Numbered from the stretch's first letter, positions 13,400-23,154 are shown. The stretch: 64,000 nt of DNA from Pseudomonas benzenivorans (GCF_900100495.1 NZ_FNCT01000003.1:166285-230284), one strand, 5' to 3'. Translations and numbers: made by a program. The notes: generated from the letters alone by a model not told the origin.

Positions 13400-16300
13400 A
13401 TGAACCTATATCAGCCTGACCTCGTTACCCAGCACAGCGGCCATATCGGTGCTCGCCAGACCCGTGTCGAGGACGCTGCATTGTTGCGTGGCCTGGGCTG
13501 CTATGCCGACGATGCCGCCACCCCGCCCGGCACCCTGCATGCTGCCATTGTCCGTTCACCTCATCCCCATGCGCGCATCACTGCCGTGGACTTCTCCAAA
13601 GCGCTGCTGATGAAAGGCGTACACGGCGTACTCATTGGTGAGGACGTCAAGCGTTGGGCCTTGCCATTCCCGGTCGGCGTGCGCCAGCCGATGGAGCATT
13701 GGTGCATCGCCGTGGACAAGGTGCGCTACGTCGGTGAGCCGGTGGCGGTGGTGATCGCCGAGAGCCGTTACCTGGCCGAAGACGCCCTGGAAGGCGTACG
13801 TGTCGATTATGAGCCGCTGCCGCCGATCATCGACCCGGAGGCCGCCACCACCGAGCAGGCGCCGGTGCTGCATGAGGCAGTCGGCAGCAACGTGGTCAAC
13901 GAGCGGCATTTCCGCTACGGCGAACCGGAACAGGCCTTCGAGCAGGCGCCGCACCGGGTATCGCTGAAGGTGCGCTTTCCGCGCAGCTCCTGCACGCCCA
14001 TCGAGTGCTACGTGGTGCTTGCTCAGTACGGGCGCGCCACTGGCATCTACGATGTGCTGGCCAACTTCCAGGGACCCTATGCGCTGCACACGGTGATGGC
14101 CCGCGCGCTCAACGTGCCGAGCAACCGCCTGCGTCTGCGCACGCCGAAAGACTCCGGCGGCAGCTTCGGGATCAAACAGGGCGTATTCCCCTACGTGGTG
14201 ATGATGGGACTGGCGGCACGCAAGGTCGGAGCCCCGGTGAAATGGGTCGAAGACCGCCTCGAGCATCTGCAAGGCGCGTCCTCTGCGACCAATCGGGTCA
14301 CCGAAATCGAGGCGGCGGTGCAGGCAGACGGTCGCATCACCGCCCTGCGTTATGACCAGATCGACGACTGCGGCGCCTACCTGCGCGCACCGGAGCCGGC
14401 CACCTTCTATCGCATGCACGGCAACCTCACGGGCGCCTATGCGATTCGCAACCTGCTGGTGCGCAACCGCGTGGTGCTGACCAACAAGACCCCCACCGGC
14501 CTCAACCGCGGCTTCGGCGGCCCGCAGGTGTACTTCGCCCTGGAGCGACTGTTGCAGCATATCGCCGTGCAGCTGGATCTCGATCCGCTGGAGGTGATCC
14601 GCCGCAACCTGGTACCGGCCGACGCCTTCCCCTACCGCGCCGCGGCCGGCGCCCTGCTGGATTCCGGCAATTACCAGGCCGGCATCGATTTGGCGGTCAA
14701 GGACGGCGGTCTCGACGAGTTGTTGCGCCGCCGCGATCAGGCGCGCGGCGAAGGCCGGCTGTACGGTATTGGCTATGCCGCGGTGATCGAACCGTCGATC
14801 TCCAACATGGGCTACATCACCACCGCGATGACCCCGGAGGAACGGCGCAAGGCCGGGCCGAAGAACGGCGCGGTGAGCACGGCGACCATCAACGTCGGCC
14901 CGCTCGGTGACGTGAGCGTGCACGTCTCTTCGACGCCCCAGGGCCAGGGGCACCAGACCGCGGTGGCTCAGATAGTCGCCGACGTGCTCGGCGTGGCGCT
15001 GGAGTCGATCGTGGTCAACGTCGAACTGGACACCCAGAAGGATGCCTGGTCGATCGCCTCCGGCAACTATTCCAGCCGCTTCGCCGGCGCGGTGGCCGGA
15101 GTGGTCTACCAGGCTGCGCTGAAGGTGCGCGATCGCCTCGCCGCGATCGCCGCCGCGCAACTGCAAGCCAAACCGGAAGACATCCGCTTCGCCGACGGCA
15201 AGATCTTCGTCGCTAACGGCGGTCCTTCCGCACCCTTTCACCGCATTGCCGGCGCCACTCACTGGACGCCTGGCCTGCTCCCGCCAGGCGAGCCGGGTGG
15301 CCTGCGCGAGACCGCATTCTGGAGCCCGCCGCAGCTCATGGCGCCAGACGACTGCGATCTCATCAACAGCTCGCTGTGCTACGGCTTCGTCTTTGACATC
15401 TGTGGCCTGGAGATCGACCGCGTCACCGGCGAGATTCACATCGACCGCTACGTGACGTGCCACGATGCCGGCCGCCTGCTCAATCCCGCGCTGGTCGACG
15501 GGCAGATCCGCGGCGGCTTTACCCAGGGGCTTGGCGCGGCGCTGATGGAGGAGTTCGCCTATGGCGAGGACGGCAGCTTCCTCTCTGGAACCTTCGCCGA
15601 CTACCTGGTGCCCACTGCACCGGAAGTGCCCGACCCAGTGATCCTGCATCTGGAAACGCCGTCGCCGTTCACCCCCCTGGGGGCCAAAGGCGTCGGCGAG
15701 GGCAACAACATGAGCACGCCGGTATGCATCGCCAACGCCGTGGCCGATGCCCTAGGTCGGCCCGACATTCGCCTGCCGCTGACACCGTCGAAAGTGCGCA
15801 GCATGATTGGCATCGACGAACCTCCGCGGCCGGCCGGCATGCAGCAGGACGACGGTTTTGACGCAGAACCGGCCGGCGGCTCGGCCCTGCGCGCCAACGA
15901 TGCGGTGGTGATCCCGGCCCCGCCACAGCAAGTGTTCGACACCCTGCTCGACCCGGCCACCCTGGCTGCGATCATCCCGGGATGCCATGCCCTCGAGCTG
16001 CAGGGCGAGAATCGCTACCGTGCGGACGTTACCGTAGGCGTGGGCATGATCCGCGCACGCTTCGAGGCCAAGGTCGCCTTGAGCGAGCTGGACCCACCTC
16101 ATTCGTTGCGCCTGTCCGGCTCTGGCACCAGCTCCATGGGCTCGGCCCAGGGCCACGCCAGGGTGCGTTTCGTCGAGTTGGAGAACGGTCACACGCGTTT
16201 GGAATACCGATACCAGGTCGTAGTCAGCGGCAAGGTCGCCGCGGTCGGCAGCCGCATGATGCAAGGGGCCTCGAAAGTGATCATCGGACAGATTTTCACC

Positions 16301-16402
16301 CGCCTGTCGCAGCGGGTCAGTGGCCAGGCGATCGCCGACGGCTGGTGGGCGCGCTTGCGTGCGCTGTTCGTCAGGCTGTTCGGCAAAGGAGGTGCGCAAT
16401 GA
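13400..16402 (+). CDS. hmfA: 2-Furoyl-CoA dehydrogenase large (molybdopterin) subunit with fused CoxG-like domain
   Basis: 1000 residues. Residues 1-800 are a xanthine-dehydrogenase-family large subunit: hammerhead domain (about 20-130), then molybdopterin-binding regions with GGSFGIK, RGFGGPQ, GQGHQT and GAKGVGEG, the last carrying the catalytic Glu. Residues about 825-985 form an SRPBCC domain like CoxG of CO dehydrogenase (VIPAPPQQVFDTLLDPATL). The order large-medium-small-ligase-hydrolase is that of hmfABCDE of Cupriavidus basilensis HMF14, where HmfABC hydroxylates 2-furoyl-CoA at C5. I start at ATG 13400 rather than the GTG one codon before. A different aryl-CoA such as thiophene carboxyl-CoA cannot be excluded. 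Confidence 0.85.
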   Translation: MNLYQPDLVTQHSGHIGARQTRVEDAALLRGLGCYADDAATPPGTLHAAIVRSPHPHARITAVDFSKALLMKGVHGVLIGEDVKRWALPFPVGVRQPMEHWCIAVDKVRYVGEPVAVVIAESRYLAEDALEGVRVDYEPLPPIIDPEAATTEQAPVLHEAVGSNVVNERHFRYGEPEQAFEQAPHRVSLKVRFPRSSCTPIECYVVLAQYGRATGIYDVLANFQGPYALHTVMARALNVPSNRLRLRTPKDSGGSFGIKQGVFPYVVMMGLAARKVGAPVKWVEDRLEHLQGASSATNRVTEIEAAVQADGRITALRYDQIDDCGAYLRAPEPATFYRMHGNLTGAYAIRNLLVRNRVVLTNKTPTGLNRGFGGPQVYFALERLLQHIAVQLDLDPLEVIRRNLVPADAFPYRAAAGALLDSGNYQAGIDLAVKDGGLDELLRRRDQARGEGRLYGIGYAAVIEPSISNMGYITTAMTPEERRKAGPKNGAVSTATINVGPLGDVSVHVSSTPQGQGHQTAVAQIVADVLGVALESIVVNVELDTQKDAWSIASGNYSSRFAGAVAGVVYQAALKVRDRLAAIAAAQLQAKPEDIRFADGKIFVANGGPSAPFHRIAGATHWTPGLLPPGEPGGLRETAFWSPPQLMAPDDCDLINSSLCYGFVFDICGLEIDRVTGEIHIDRYVTCHDAGRLLNPALVDGQIRGGFTQGLGAALMEEFAYGEDGSFLSGTFADYLVPTAPEVPDPVILHLETPSPFTPLGAKGVGEGNNMSTPVCIANAVADALGRPDIRLPLTPSKVRSMIGIDEPPRPAGMQQDDGFDAEPAGGSALRANDAVVIPAPPQQVFDTLLDPATLAAIIPGCHALELQGENRYRADVTVGVGMIRARFEAKVALSELDPPHSLRLSGSGTSSMGSAQGHARVRFVELENGHTRLEYRYQVVVSGKVAAVGSRMMQGASKVIIGQIFTRLSQRVSGQAIADGWWARLRALFVRLFGKGGAQ

Positions 16403-17205
16403 AACCGGCTGCTTTCGATTACGTACGCGCCGAGAGCCGCCGCCAGGTACTCGAGCTGCTCGCCGAGTATGGCCAGGAGGCACGCATCATTGCCGGCGGT
16501 CAGTCGCTGATGGCGGTGCTGAACATGCGCCTGGCCCAACCCAAGCTGCTGATCGACATCAATCAGGTCGACGAGCTGGCCTATATCGAGCTGCGCAAGG
16601 ACTGCCTGGCGGTGGGCGCCGCGGTACGCCAGGCGCAGCTGCTGGCGCGGCCGACGCTGGCCGACGAGGTGCCGCTGCTGGCCCTGGCGATGCCCTGGAT
16701 CGGCCACTTCCAGACCCGCAACCGTGGCACCGTGTGCGGCTCTGTGGCCCACGCCGACCCTAGTGCCGAGCTGCCACTGAGCCTGGTGACCTTAGGTGGC
16801 GAGATCGTCCTGGAGTCGATCAAGGGAAAGCGCGTGATCAAGGCTGCCGAGTTCTTCCAGGGCATTCTCACCACCGACAAACGCGCCGACGAACTGGTCG
16901 TCGAGGTGCGCTTCCCGCTCAAGCGCGAGGGCATCATTTATCGCTTCCAGGAAATCGCCATGCGCCACGGCGACTTCGCCATCGTCTCGCTGGCCGCCTG
17001 TATCGGCCTCGACGAGGTGCGCCTGGGTGTCGGCGGGGTCGCCGATCGCCCGGTGATGTGCAGCCTGCCGCGCGGTGCCGCGTTACCGGACGCGCTCAAC
17101 GAAACCGCCTGGTCGCTTGATGCCCAGGACGATGTGCATGCCAGCGCGGCCTACCGCCGGCAACTGGTTCGCGAGCTGGGTCACCGTCTCATCGAAGGAG
17201 TCTGA
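16399..17205 (+). CDS. hmfB: 2-Furoyl-CoA dehydrogenase FAD (medium) subunit
   Basis: 268 residues beginning MKPAAFDYVRAESRRQVLEL. The FAD-binding motifs of the CoxM family are present: IIAGGQSLMAVLNMRLAQP (about residue 32) and RGTVCGSVAHADPSAELP (about residue 108), followed by the C-terminal flavoprotein domain. The start ATG overlaps the hmfA stop (ATGA) behind AAGGAGG, so translation is coupled. It passes electrons between the [2Fe-2S] subunit and the respiratory chain or another acceptor. Confidence 0.87.
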   Translation: MKPAAFDYVRAESRRQVLELLAEYGQEARIIAGGQSLMAVLNMRLAQPKLLIDINQVDELAYIELRKDCLAVGAAVRQAQLLARPTLADEVPLLALAMPWIGHFQTRNRGTVCGSVAHADPSAELPLSLVTLGGEIVLESIKGKRVIKAAEFFQGILTTDKRADELVVEVRFPLKREGIIYRFQEIAMRHGDFAIVSLAACIGLDEVRLGVGGVADRPVMCSLPRGAALPDALNETAWSLDAQDDVHASAAYRRQLVRELGHRLIEGV

Positions 17206-17207
17206 AC

Positions 17208-17708
17208 ATGCGCGTAACCGCCGAACAACGTTTTGCCGTCCGTCTCGAGCTCAATGGCCGCACGCGCGAAGGCCTGGCCGAGCCGCGTACCCAGTTGTGC
17301 GATTTCCTGCGCCACGACCTCGGCGCCACAGGCGTCCATGTCGGCTGCGAACACGGCGTCTGCGGCGCCTGCACGGTGCTGGTGGACGGCGTCGCCATGC
17401 GCTCCTGCCTGATGCTCGCCGTGCAGGCCCACGAACGGCGCATCGAGACAGTCGAATCGCTGGCCGACGACGACACGCTCAGCGACCTGCAGCAGGCATT
17501 CCGCCGTAATCACGCCCTGCAGTGCGGTTTCTGCACTGCGGGCATCCTCATGTCCTGCGTGGATTTCCTCGAGCGGCAGCCCGACCCGAGCGAGGCCGAA
17601 GTGCGCGACATGCTTTCCGGGCACCTGTGCCGCTGTACCGGTTACACCGGCATCGTCCAGGCGGTGCTCGAAGTGGCCGCCCAACGTCAAACGAACGAAG
17701 AGGTATAA
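17208..17708 (+). CDS. hmfC: 2-Furoyl-CoA dehydrogenase [2Fe-2S] (small) subunit
   Basis: 166 residues, typical for CoxS-like subunits. The plant-ferredoxin-type cluster is ligated by the Cys residues in [17 protein letters not shown] plus a fourth Cys (MRSCLML). The C-terminal all-helical domain has the second set, [14 protein letters not shown] and [12 protein letters not shown]. The gene follows hmfB after 2 bp. Together with HmfA and HmfB it forms the usual heterotrimeric molybdenum hydroxylase. Confidence 0.88.
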   Translation: MRVTAEQRFAVRLELNGRTREGLAEPRTQLCDFLRHDLGATGVHVGCEHGVCGACTVLVDGVAMRSCLMLAVQAHERRIETVESLADDDTLSDLQQAFRRNHALQCGFCTAGILMSCVDFLERQPDPSEAEVRDMLSGHLCRCTGYTGIVQAVLEVAAQRQTNEEV

Positions 17709-17714
17709 CAATAA
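17707..17714 (+). promoter_or_regulatory. AANAANAA (Hfq/Crc-type) site at hmfD start
   Basis: AACAATAA runs directly into the ATG of hmfD (its last A is the A of ATG), between the GAGG ribosome binding site and the start codon. Binding of Hfq/Crc here would block initiation. Confidence 0.45.
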
Positions 17715-19246
17715 TGTTCGATCTCGGACGCAGCTTCCTCGCTGCCGTAGAGCGCCGCCCACTGGCCATTGCGGTCAGCGACGGTACAGTGAAAAAAACC
17801 TACGAACAGTGGTTCGTCGATATCCAGTGTGCCGCCCACGGTCTCGAGTCACTCGGGCTGGGCAAGGGTGATCGTCTGCTGGTGGCGATGCAGAACCGCT
17901 GGCAGATGGCGACCTTGCATTGGGCCTGCCAGTTCGCCGGCATCGTCATGACTCCGCTGAACTGGCGTTCGACCGCCGAGGAGCTGACCTACTGCATAGA
18001 GGATGCGCAGATCCGCGCACTGGCCTACGACGACTCCACCGCTAATGCGGTGGCTGCCTGCACGGCCGCCATCGATCTACCGCGGATCGCCGTCGGTGAG
18101 CGAGCCGCCGCGGGCGACCTGAGCTTCGCCGAGTTGTGCGCCGAGGCACCAACAGCGACTATCCTGCGTGCTACGCCCGAGGATTTTTCCCTGCTGCTCT
18201 ATACCTCAGGCACCACCAGCAAGCCCAAGGGCGTGCCGCGCCGGCATTGTGCCGAACGCGCCGCGGCGGTCGCCCATGTGGCGCAGAACCTTTATCGCCA
18301 CGGCGAATGCACCCTCGGCGTAATGCCGCTCTACCACACCATGGGCGTGCGCTCGCTGCTGGCCATGGCGTTGATCGACGGGCATTTCGTCTGCGTACCG
18401 AAGTTCGACGTCGAGGCCACCCTGCAGGCTATCGAGCGGGAGCAGGTCAGCAACCTGTACCTGGTGCCGACCCTCTATCACATGCTTATCGAGCACCCGG
18501 CGTTCGCCCGCGAGCGGGTCGCCAGCGTGGAGAAGATCGGCTTCGCCGGCGCGCCAATGAGCGACGGACTGATGCGCCGCGTCGAGCAGGCATTCCAGCC
18601 GCAGTTGTTCGTTAACCACTACGGCAGTTCGGAGATTTACACCTTCACCATCGACCAGCAGGCCAGCCGCAAGCCTGGTTCCTCAGGGCGCAGCGCGCTG
18701 AACCAGCGGGTGCGGGTGGTGCCGATCGACGCCGAATCGGCACAGGTGCAGACCAAGCCCATGGAGGAGGGCCAGATCATCGCCGACCTGGCCAGTGACG
18801 AGGCGTTCGAAGGCTACCTGAACCGCCCCGAAGCCACTGCCAAGGCGCTGCGCGATGGCTGGTATTTCACCGGTGACACCGGCTATTTCGATGAGGACGG
18901 CGACCTGTTTGTCACCGGGCGGGTGGACGACCTGATCATCACCGGTGGCGAGAACGTCAGCCCGGTGGAGATCGAGAACGTGCTCTCACTGCACCCCGCC
19001 GTCGAGGAAGTGGTGGTGGTCGGTTTGCCGGACGAGCAGTGGGGCAAGATCATCGCCGCCTTCATCAAGCTGCGTGCCGAGGTCAGCGAAGGCGAACTGG
19101 ATGCCCACTGCATCACCTCCGGCCTGGCCAAGTTCAAGCGGCCGCGGCGTTACCAGTTCATCGAGCAGATTCCCAAATCCCCCGTTGGCAAGGTGCTGCG
19201 CCGCATCTTGCTGGCTCAGCACCAGGAACAGGCCCAAAAAGGCTGA
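17714..19246 (+). CDS. hmfD: 2-Furoate-CoA ligase (AMP-forming)
   Basis: 510 residues of the ANL adenylating family. The phosphate-binding loop is LLLYTSGTTSKPKGVP (about residue 165), motif A5 is NHYGSSEIYTF, the hinge region is GWYFTGDTGYFDEDGD...GRVDDLIITGGENV, and the catalytic lysine is in KSPVGKVLRR near the C-terminus. The start at 17714 is the first ATG after hmfC; the open frame extends upstream inside hmfC but lacks similarity there. In hmf clusters this enzyme activates 2-furoate to 2-furoyl-CoA, the substrate of HmfABC. Confidence 0.83.
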   Translation: MFDLGRSFLAAVERRPLAIAVSDGTVKKTYEQWFVDIQCAAHGLESLGLGKGDRLLVAMQNRWQMATLHWACQFAGIVMTPLNWRSTAEELTYCIEDAQIRALAYDDSTANAVAACTAAIDLPRIAVGERAAAGDLSFAELCAEAPTATILRATPEDFSLLLYTSGTTSKPKGVPRRHCAERAAAVAHVAQNLYRHGECTLGVMPLYHTMGVRSLLAMALIDGHFVCVPKFDVEATLQAIEREQVSNLYLVPTLYHMLIEHPAFARERVASVEKIGFAGAPMSDGLMRRVEQAFQPQLFVNHYGSSEIYTFTIDQQASRKPGSSGRSALNQRVRVVPIDAESAQVQTKPMEEGQIIADLASDEAFEGYLNRPEATAKALRDGWYFTGDTGYFDEDGDLFVTGRVDDLIITGGENVSPVEIENVLSLHPAVEEVVVVGLPDEQWGKIIAAFIKLRAEVSEGELDAHCITSGLAKFKRPRRYQFIEQIPKSPVGKVLRRILLAQHQEQAQKG

Positions 19247-19273
19247 CCGCTAATTATCCCGAGGACATCTATC

Positions 19274-20077
19274 ATGCAACTGCAAGCAATCCAGCAATTT
19301 CTCGAAACCCCGTTCGATGGCTTCCATGTCGAGGTCGATGCGGCCCGTGAGCGCGCCGATATCATCCTCAACCGTGCGCCGCTGAACGTCATCTCCATGG
19401 GCCAGCGCGACCAGCTGCGCCAGGTCTTCGAAGCGCTTGACGCGCATCCGCAGGTGCGCGTCATCGTGCTGCGCGCGGTGGGCGAGCACTTCTCCAGCGG
19501 CGGCGACATCAAGGGCTTCCTCGAGGCCTCGCCGGAGCACGTCTCCAAGCTGGCCTGGAACGTCGCCGCGCCGGTGCGCTGCGAGAAGCCGGTGATCGCC
19601 GCCAACCGTGGCTACACCTTCGGCGTCGGTTTCGAGCTGTCGCTGGCCTGCGATTTCCGTATCGCCTCGGAGACTACTCGCTACGCATTGCCCGAGCAGA
19701 ATCTCGGGCAGATCCCCGGCTCTGGTGGTTCGGCGCGCCTGCAGAAGATCATCGGCGTGGCCCGCACCAAGCACATGGTCATGCGCGCCAAGCGCATAAG
19801 CGGCGAACAGGCCTACGAGTGGGGCATCGCCACCGAGTGCGTGGCGGACGCCGAGCTGGAAAGCACGGTAGACGCACTGGTCGATGAACTGCGGCGCTTC
19901 TCGCCGCTGGCCCAGCGCACGGCCAAGCGCTTGATCAACGACAACGAAGACGCGCCGCTGAGCGTGGCCATCGAGATGGAAGGACACTGCTACAGCCGCC
20001 TGCGCAGCTCGTATGACTTCAAGGAAGGCGTCGAGGCGTTCCACAGCAAGCGGCCGGCGGTATTTCGCGGCGAGTAA
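19274..20077 (+). CDS. hmfE: 2-Oxoglutaryl-CoA hydrolase (crotonase superfamily)
   Basis: 267 residues of the enoyl-CoA hydratase/isomerase fold. The two oxyanion-hole segments are visible: HFSSGGDIKGFL (about residue 78) and ANRGYTFGVGFELSLACDF (about residue 115). In furoate degradation, hydroxylated furoyl-CoA opens to 2-oxoglutaryl-CoA, which HmfE hydrolyses to 2-oxoglutarate and CoA. The position directly after the ligase, as in known hmf operons, is the main reason for choosing this over a generic enoyl-CoA hydratase. Confidence 0.75.
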   Translation: MQLQAIQQFLETPFDGFHVEVDAARERADIILNRAPLNVISMGQRDQLRQVFEALDAHPQVRVIVLRAVGEHFSSGGDIKGFLEASPEHVSKLAWNVAAPVRCEKPVIAANRGYTFGVGFELSLACDFRIASETTRYALPEQNLGQIPGSGGSARLQKIIGVARTKHMVMRAKRISGEQAYEWGIATECVADAELESTVDALVDELRRFSPLAQRTAKRLINDNEDAPLSVAIEMEGHCYSRLRSSYDFKEGVEAFHSKRPAVFRGE

Positions 20078-20136
20078 TCTTCCCGTCGGGGCTTGCCTGC
20101 GGCAGGCCTCGGCAGACAACGGCCATACCGCAGTAC

Positions 20137-20144
20137 AACAACAA
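20137..20144 (+). promoter_or_regulatory. AANAANAA (Hfq/Crc-type) site upstream of the BenE-type gene
   Basis: AACAACAA lies 16 nt before the ATG at 20161, just upstream of the CGGAG ribosome binding site. Confidence 0.45.
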
Positions 20145-20160
20145 TCGCGGAGAACGGGTC

Positions 20161-21402
20161 ATGCCTGGCAATAAAGCGAACACTATTTTTGCACCACCTA
20201 CTGGCGCCTCATCGGGCTACTCACTCCGAGAGGCATTCACCATCAAGTCGGTCAGCGCCGGGGTAGTAGCCGCGCTGTTCGGCTGTTCCGGGCCTGCGCT
20301 GATCGTCATCAGCGCCGCCGAAGCCGGCCATTTGAGCGATGGCCAGACGGTTGCCTGGCTATTCGCCATCTACGTGCTCGGCGGACTGATCAGCATCGGC
20401 ATGGCGCTGCGCTACCGCCAGCCGATCTGCGGCGCTTATTCGATCCCTGGCGCGGCGATCATGATCGCGGCACTTGGCGGTCTGGACTTTCGCGAGGCGG
20501 TCGGCGCCTTCATCATGAGCGGCGCGCTGGTCTTGCTGCTCGGCTTGAGCGGGGTGATCGGCAAGTTGATGCGCTGGCTGCCGATGCCCATCGTCATGGC
20601 GATGATCGCCGGGGCGATGATCCGCTTTGGTGTCGGCGCGGTAGAAGCGGTCGGCAGCGTTCCGCTGATGGCCGGTTTGGCGGCGCTGACCTACTTCCTG
20701 GTCATGCGATTCGTCAAGGCGGTGCCGCCGGTGCTGGCTGCCGGGGTGGTGGGCTTCGCCGCGGCCTTGGCGCTGGGCCTGCTGAAACCGGCGGATGTGG
20801 ATATCGCCTTCGTCATGCCGGCTTTCACCACTCCCATGTTCACCTTGGCTACCTTCTTTGCCATATCGGTGCCGCTGGCGGCGCTGGTAATCGGTGCCGA
20901 GAATGCCCAGGCCACCGGCGTGCTGATGGTCGAGGGCTACAAGCCACCGGTCAATGCGATGACCGTGGTGAGCGGCGTGGGCGGCATGCTGGCCGGGTTG
21001 TTGGGCGGGCACAACGCCAATATCGCCGGGCCGATGACGGCGATCTGCGGTTCCGAGCAAGCCGGCGACGATCCGCGTCAACGCTACGGAGCGACCCTGG
21101 TCAATGGCGTACTGTTCGCCCTGTTTGGCGTATTCGCCGGTGTCGCCGTGCCGTTCATCCTCGCCTTGCCGCGCGAGTTGATTCTGGTGATTGCCGGCCT
21201 GGCGATGATCGGCGTTTTGCTCAGCGCGTTGCAGCAGGCCTTCCACAAAGAAACCGGTTGCCAGATCGGTGCATTCGTCGCCCTGGTGGTGGCTATGAGC
21301 AAGTTCAGCCTGTTCGGCATCAGCGCACCGTTCTGGGCGCTGGTGATCGGCGTGGCAGTGTCCTGGTTGCTCGGCGAGTTGCGCCGTGAGCGGGCCGCCT
21401 AG
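20161..21402 (+). CDS. BenE family aromatic/furan acid transporter
   Basis: 413 residues with about 12 hydrophobic segments, from GVVAALFGCSGPALIVISAA to WALVIGVAVSWLLGEL. The sequence fits the BenE benzoate:H+ symporter family, which has a UraA-like fold: polar breaks such as GAYSIPGAAIMIAALGG and GGHNANIAGPMTAICGSE lie where substrate-binding half-helices are expected. Placed in the hmf operon behind hmfE, it most likely imports 2-furoate or a related acid rather than benzoate. The substrate is inferred from context only. Confidence 0.8.
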   Translation: MPGNKANTIFAPPTGASSGYSLREAFTIKSVSAGVVAALFGCSGPALIVISAAEAGHLSDGQTVAWLFAIYVLGGLISIGMALRYRQPICGAYSIPGAAIMIAALGGLDFREAVGAFIMSGALVLLLGLSGVIGKLMRWLPMPIVMAMIAGAMIRFGVGAVEAVGSVPLMAGLAALTYFLVMRFVKAVPPVLAAGVVGFAAALALGLLKPADVDIAFVMPAFTTPMFTLATFFAISVPLAALVIGAENAQATGVLMVEGYKPPVNAMTVVSGVGGMLAGLLGGHNANIAGPMTAICGSEQAGDDPRQRYGATLVNGVLFALFGVFAGVAVPFILALPRELILVIAGLAMIGVLLSALQQAFHKETGCQIGAFVALVVAMSKFSLFGISAPFWALVIGVAVSWLLGELRRERAA

Positions 21403-21527
21403 AGTCGCGTTGCCGTCGGCCAGTAACGACAAATCGCACACTTCTTAAACGTTGTATCCCACGAGAGTTCCCACTGCCACACATGGACCTGCAAGAGGCC
21501 CGTGGGAACTCTTTTGCCTAAAAACCT

Positions 21528-21535
21528 AATAAGAA
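21528..21535 (+). promoter_or_regulatory. AANAANAA site upstream of the porin gene
   Basis: AATAAGAA lies 15 nt before the porin ATG and overlaps its A-rich ribosome binding region, followed by ACAACA at the start codon. The match is weaker than the other copies in the island. Confidence 0.3.
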
Positions 21536-21550
21536 AGAGAACTTACAACA

Positions 21551-22843
21551 ATGATCTTTCCCTTAACTCGCCCATGCAAACCCACCCATTGCCTGATCTA
21601 CACCGGCTTGCTGCTGGGGTTGCCGTTCCAGGTTTTGGCTGCCGACAGCGATTTTTTCAAGGACGCCAAGGCGACCCTGCAAGCACGCAATTACTACTTC
21701 AGTCGCGACTTCTCCGACATCGTCGGGCCGAACCAGCAGTCCAAGGCCGAGGAGTGGGCCCAGGGTTTTATCCTCAACTTCAAGTCCGGCTATACCCCAG
21801 GCCCGGTCGGCTTCGGTGTCGACGCCATCGGCCTGCTCGGGCTCAAGCTCGACAGCAGCCCGGATCGGGTCAATACCGGCCTGCTGCCGGTGACCGACGA
21901 GGGCAGGGCGGCCGATGATTACAGCCGCCTGGGTGCGGCCCTGAAGGTCAGGCTGTCGAAGACCGAGCTGAAAATAGGCGAACAGCAGCTGATGCTGCCG
22001 GTGTTGTACTTCGGCGATATCCGCCTGTTGCCGCCGACCTACCAGGGCGCCAGCATCGTCTCCAACGAGATCGCCGGGCTGACTCTGCAGGCCGGCCAGC
22101 TTCGCTCCACCAGCCTGCGCAACGAGGCTGGCGACGGCGAGCTCGGCGCCATGGTCGGCTTCGTCCCGCGCCGCCAGGCCGGCCAGTTGGTCACCACCGA
22201 CAGCTTTAACTACGGCGGTGCCGACTATGCCTTCAACGATAATCGCACCGCGGTCGGTGCCTGGTACTCCCAGCTTGAAGACCTCTACAACCAGCGTTAT
22301 TTCAGCCTCAAGCACAGCGAACCAGTCGGCGACTGGGTGCTCGGTGCCAGCCTCGGCTACTTCGACTCGACCGAGGACGGTGAGCAGCTGATCGGCAAGC
22401 TGGACAACCAGGCGGCGTTCTCCCTGCTGTCGGCCAAGTACGGTGGCCACACCGTCTACCTCGGCTACCAGGCGATGTTCGGTGACGACGGCCTGCCGCG
22501 CGTGTTCGCCAACACCAGCCCGCTGGGCAACGAGGTGCCGACCTACGCGTTCGACTCGGCCGACGAGCGCTCCTGGCAGGTGCGTTACGACTACGACTTC
22601 GCCGCCATGGGCGTGCCCGGCCTGGTCGCCGGGGTGCGCTACCTGAGTGGCGACAACGTCGACACCGGCCGCGGTTTCGAGGGCAAGGAGTGGGAGCGCG
22701 ACCTGGACGTCGGCTACGTGGTGCAGAGCGGTTCGCTCAAGGGCCTGGGGGTGAAGGTGCGCAACGTCACCGCGCGTTCCAACTACCGCAGCGACGTCGA
22801 CGAGAATCGGCTGATCCTCAACTACACCCTAGCGTTATTTTGA
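21551..22843 (+). CDS. OprD family outer membrane porin
   Basis: 430 residues, typical for the OprD/Occ family of specific porins. A signal peptide (hydrophobic [16 protein letters not shown]) is followed by mature [20 protein letters not shown], the standard opening. Alternating beta strands run to a C-terminal strand ending in Phe (LNYTLALF), as required for outer membrane insertion. Aromatic acid-responsive members take up benzoate-like or other carboxylates; here uptake of furan carboxylates is likely. It is the last gene of the first operon and is followed by a strong terminator. Confidence 0.88.
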   Translation: MIFPLTRPCKPTHCLIYTGLLLGLPFQVLAADSDFFKDAKATLQARNYYFSRDFSDIVGPNQQSKAEEWAQGFILNFKSGYTPGPVGFGVDAIGLLGLKLDSSPDRVNTGLLPVTDEGRAADDYSRLGAALKVRLSKTELKIGEQQLMLPVLYFGDIRLLPPTYQGASIVSNEIAGLTLQAGQLRSTSLRNEAGDGELGAMVGFVPRRQAGQLVTTDSFNYGGADYAFNDNRTAVGAWYSQLEDLYNQRYFSLKHSEPVGDWVLGASLGYFDSTEDGEQLIGKLDNQAAFSLLSAKYGGHTVYLGYQAMFGDDGLPRVFANTSPLGNEVPTYAFDSADERSWQVRYDYDFAAMGVPGLVAGVRYLSGDNVDTGRGFEGKEWERDLDVGYVVQSGSLKGLGVKVRNVTARSNYRSDVDENRLILNYTLALF

Positions 22844-22872
22844 GCCCTTCCCGGTAGCCCGGGTGATGGCTT

Positions 22873-22896
22873 GGCCCGCCCTCGCGGGCCTTTTTT
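22873..22896 (+). terminator. Terminator of the hmfABCDE-transport-porin operon
   Basis: GGCCCGC-CCTC-GCGGGCC followed by TTTTTT, 30 bp after the porin stop. A textbook intrinsic terminator on the plus strand. Confidence 0.92.
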
Positions 22897-22922
22897 CTCC
22901 AGTCGGCGCCCTCTGCACATGA

Positions 22923-22981
22923 ATCAGATGCAAATACAAACCGGCAGTCGACAGGGAAAGTGTTCATTGACTTGGTAAGGC
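22923..22981 (+). promoter_or_regulatory. Shared promoter motif, copy 2 (upstream of hmfF operon)
   Basis: ATCAGA, then TTCATTGACTT, then GGTAAGGC with 51 bp between the first and last block starts. Similar to copy 1 (13269) and copy 3 (33033), though the AGGCA part of the first block is not conserved. It lies about 350 bp before hmfF, so the operon has a long leader. Confidence 0.5.
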
Positions 22982-23130
22982 AGCCTGGGCTGCCCACACG
23001 ATGAAGCTCAGGTGACGGGGTGCAGCAAGCCTGCTGCCCCTCGTTATCAGGGCTGATAGGTGGCATCAATATTAGTTAATAGAAAATCCTCCTCCGTACT
23101 TTTAGGGTGAGAACTGGCCCAGCGATTTCA

Positions 23131-23138
23131 AACAACAA
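23131..23138 (+). promoter_or_regulatory. AANAANAA (Hfq/Crc-type) site before the 29-aa ORF
   Basis: AACAACAA lies in the long hmfF leader, directly before GGAGA and the GTG of a short ORF. Confidence 0.4.
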
Positions 23139-23154
23139 CAATGGAGATTGCGCC

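Noticed and set aside
13556..15649. 697-aa open frame on the minus strand
   Set aside because: Lies wholly antisense to hmfA; high-GC third-position bias keeps the opposite strand open. Composition (His/Arg/Asp/Gln-rich) is not protein-like and there is no ribosome binding site.
20359..21441. 360-aa open frame on the minus strand
   Set aside because: Antisense to the BenE-type transporter; very rich in His, Asp and Gln as expected for the complement of a hydrophobic gene.
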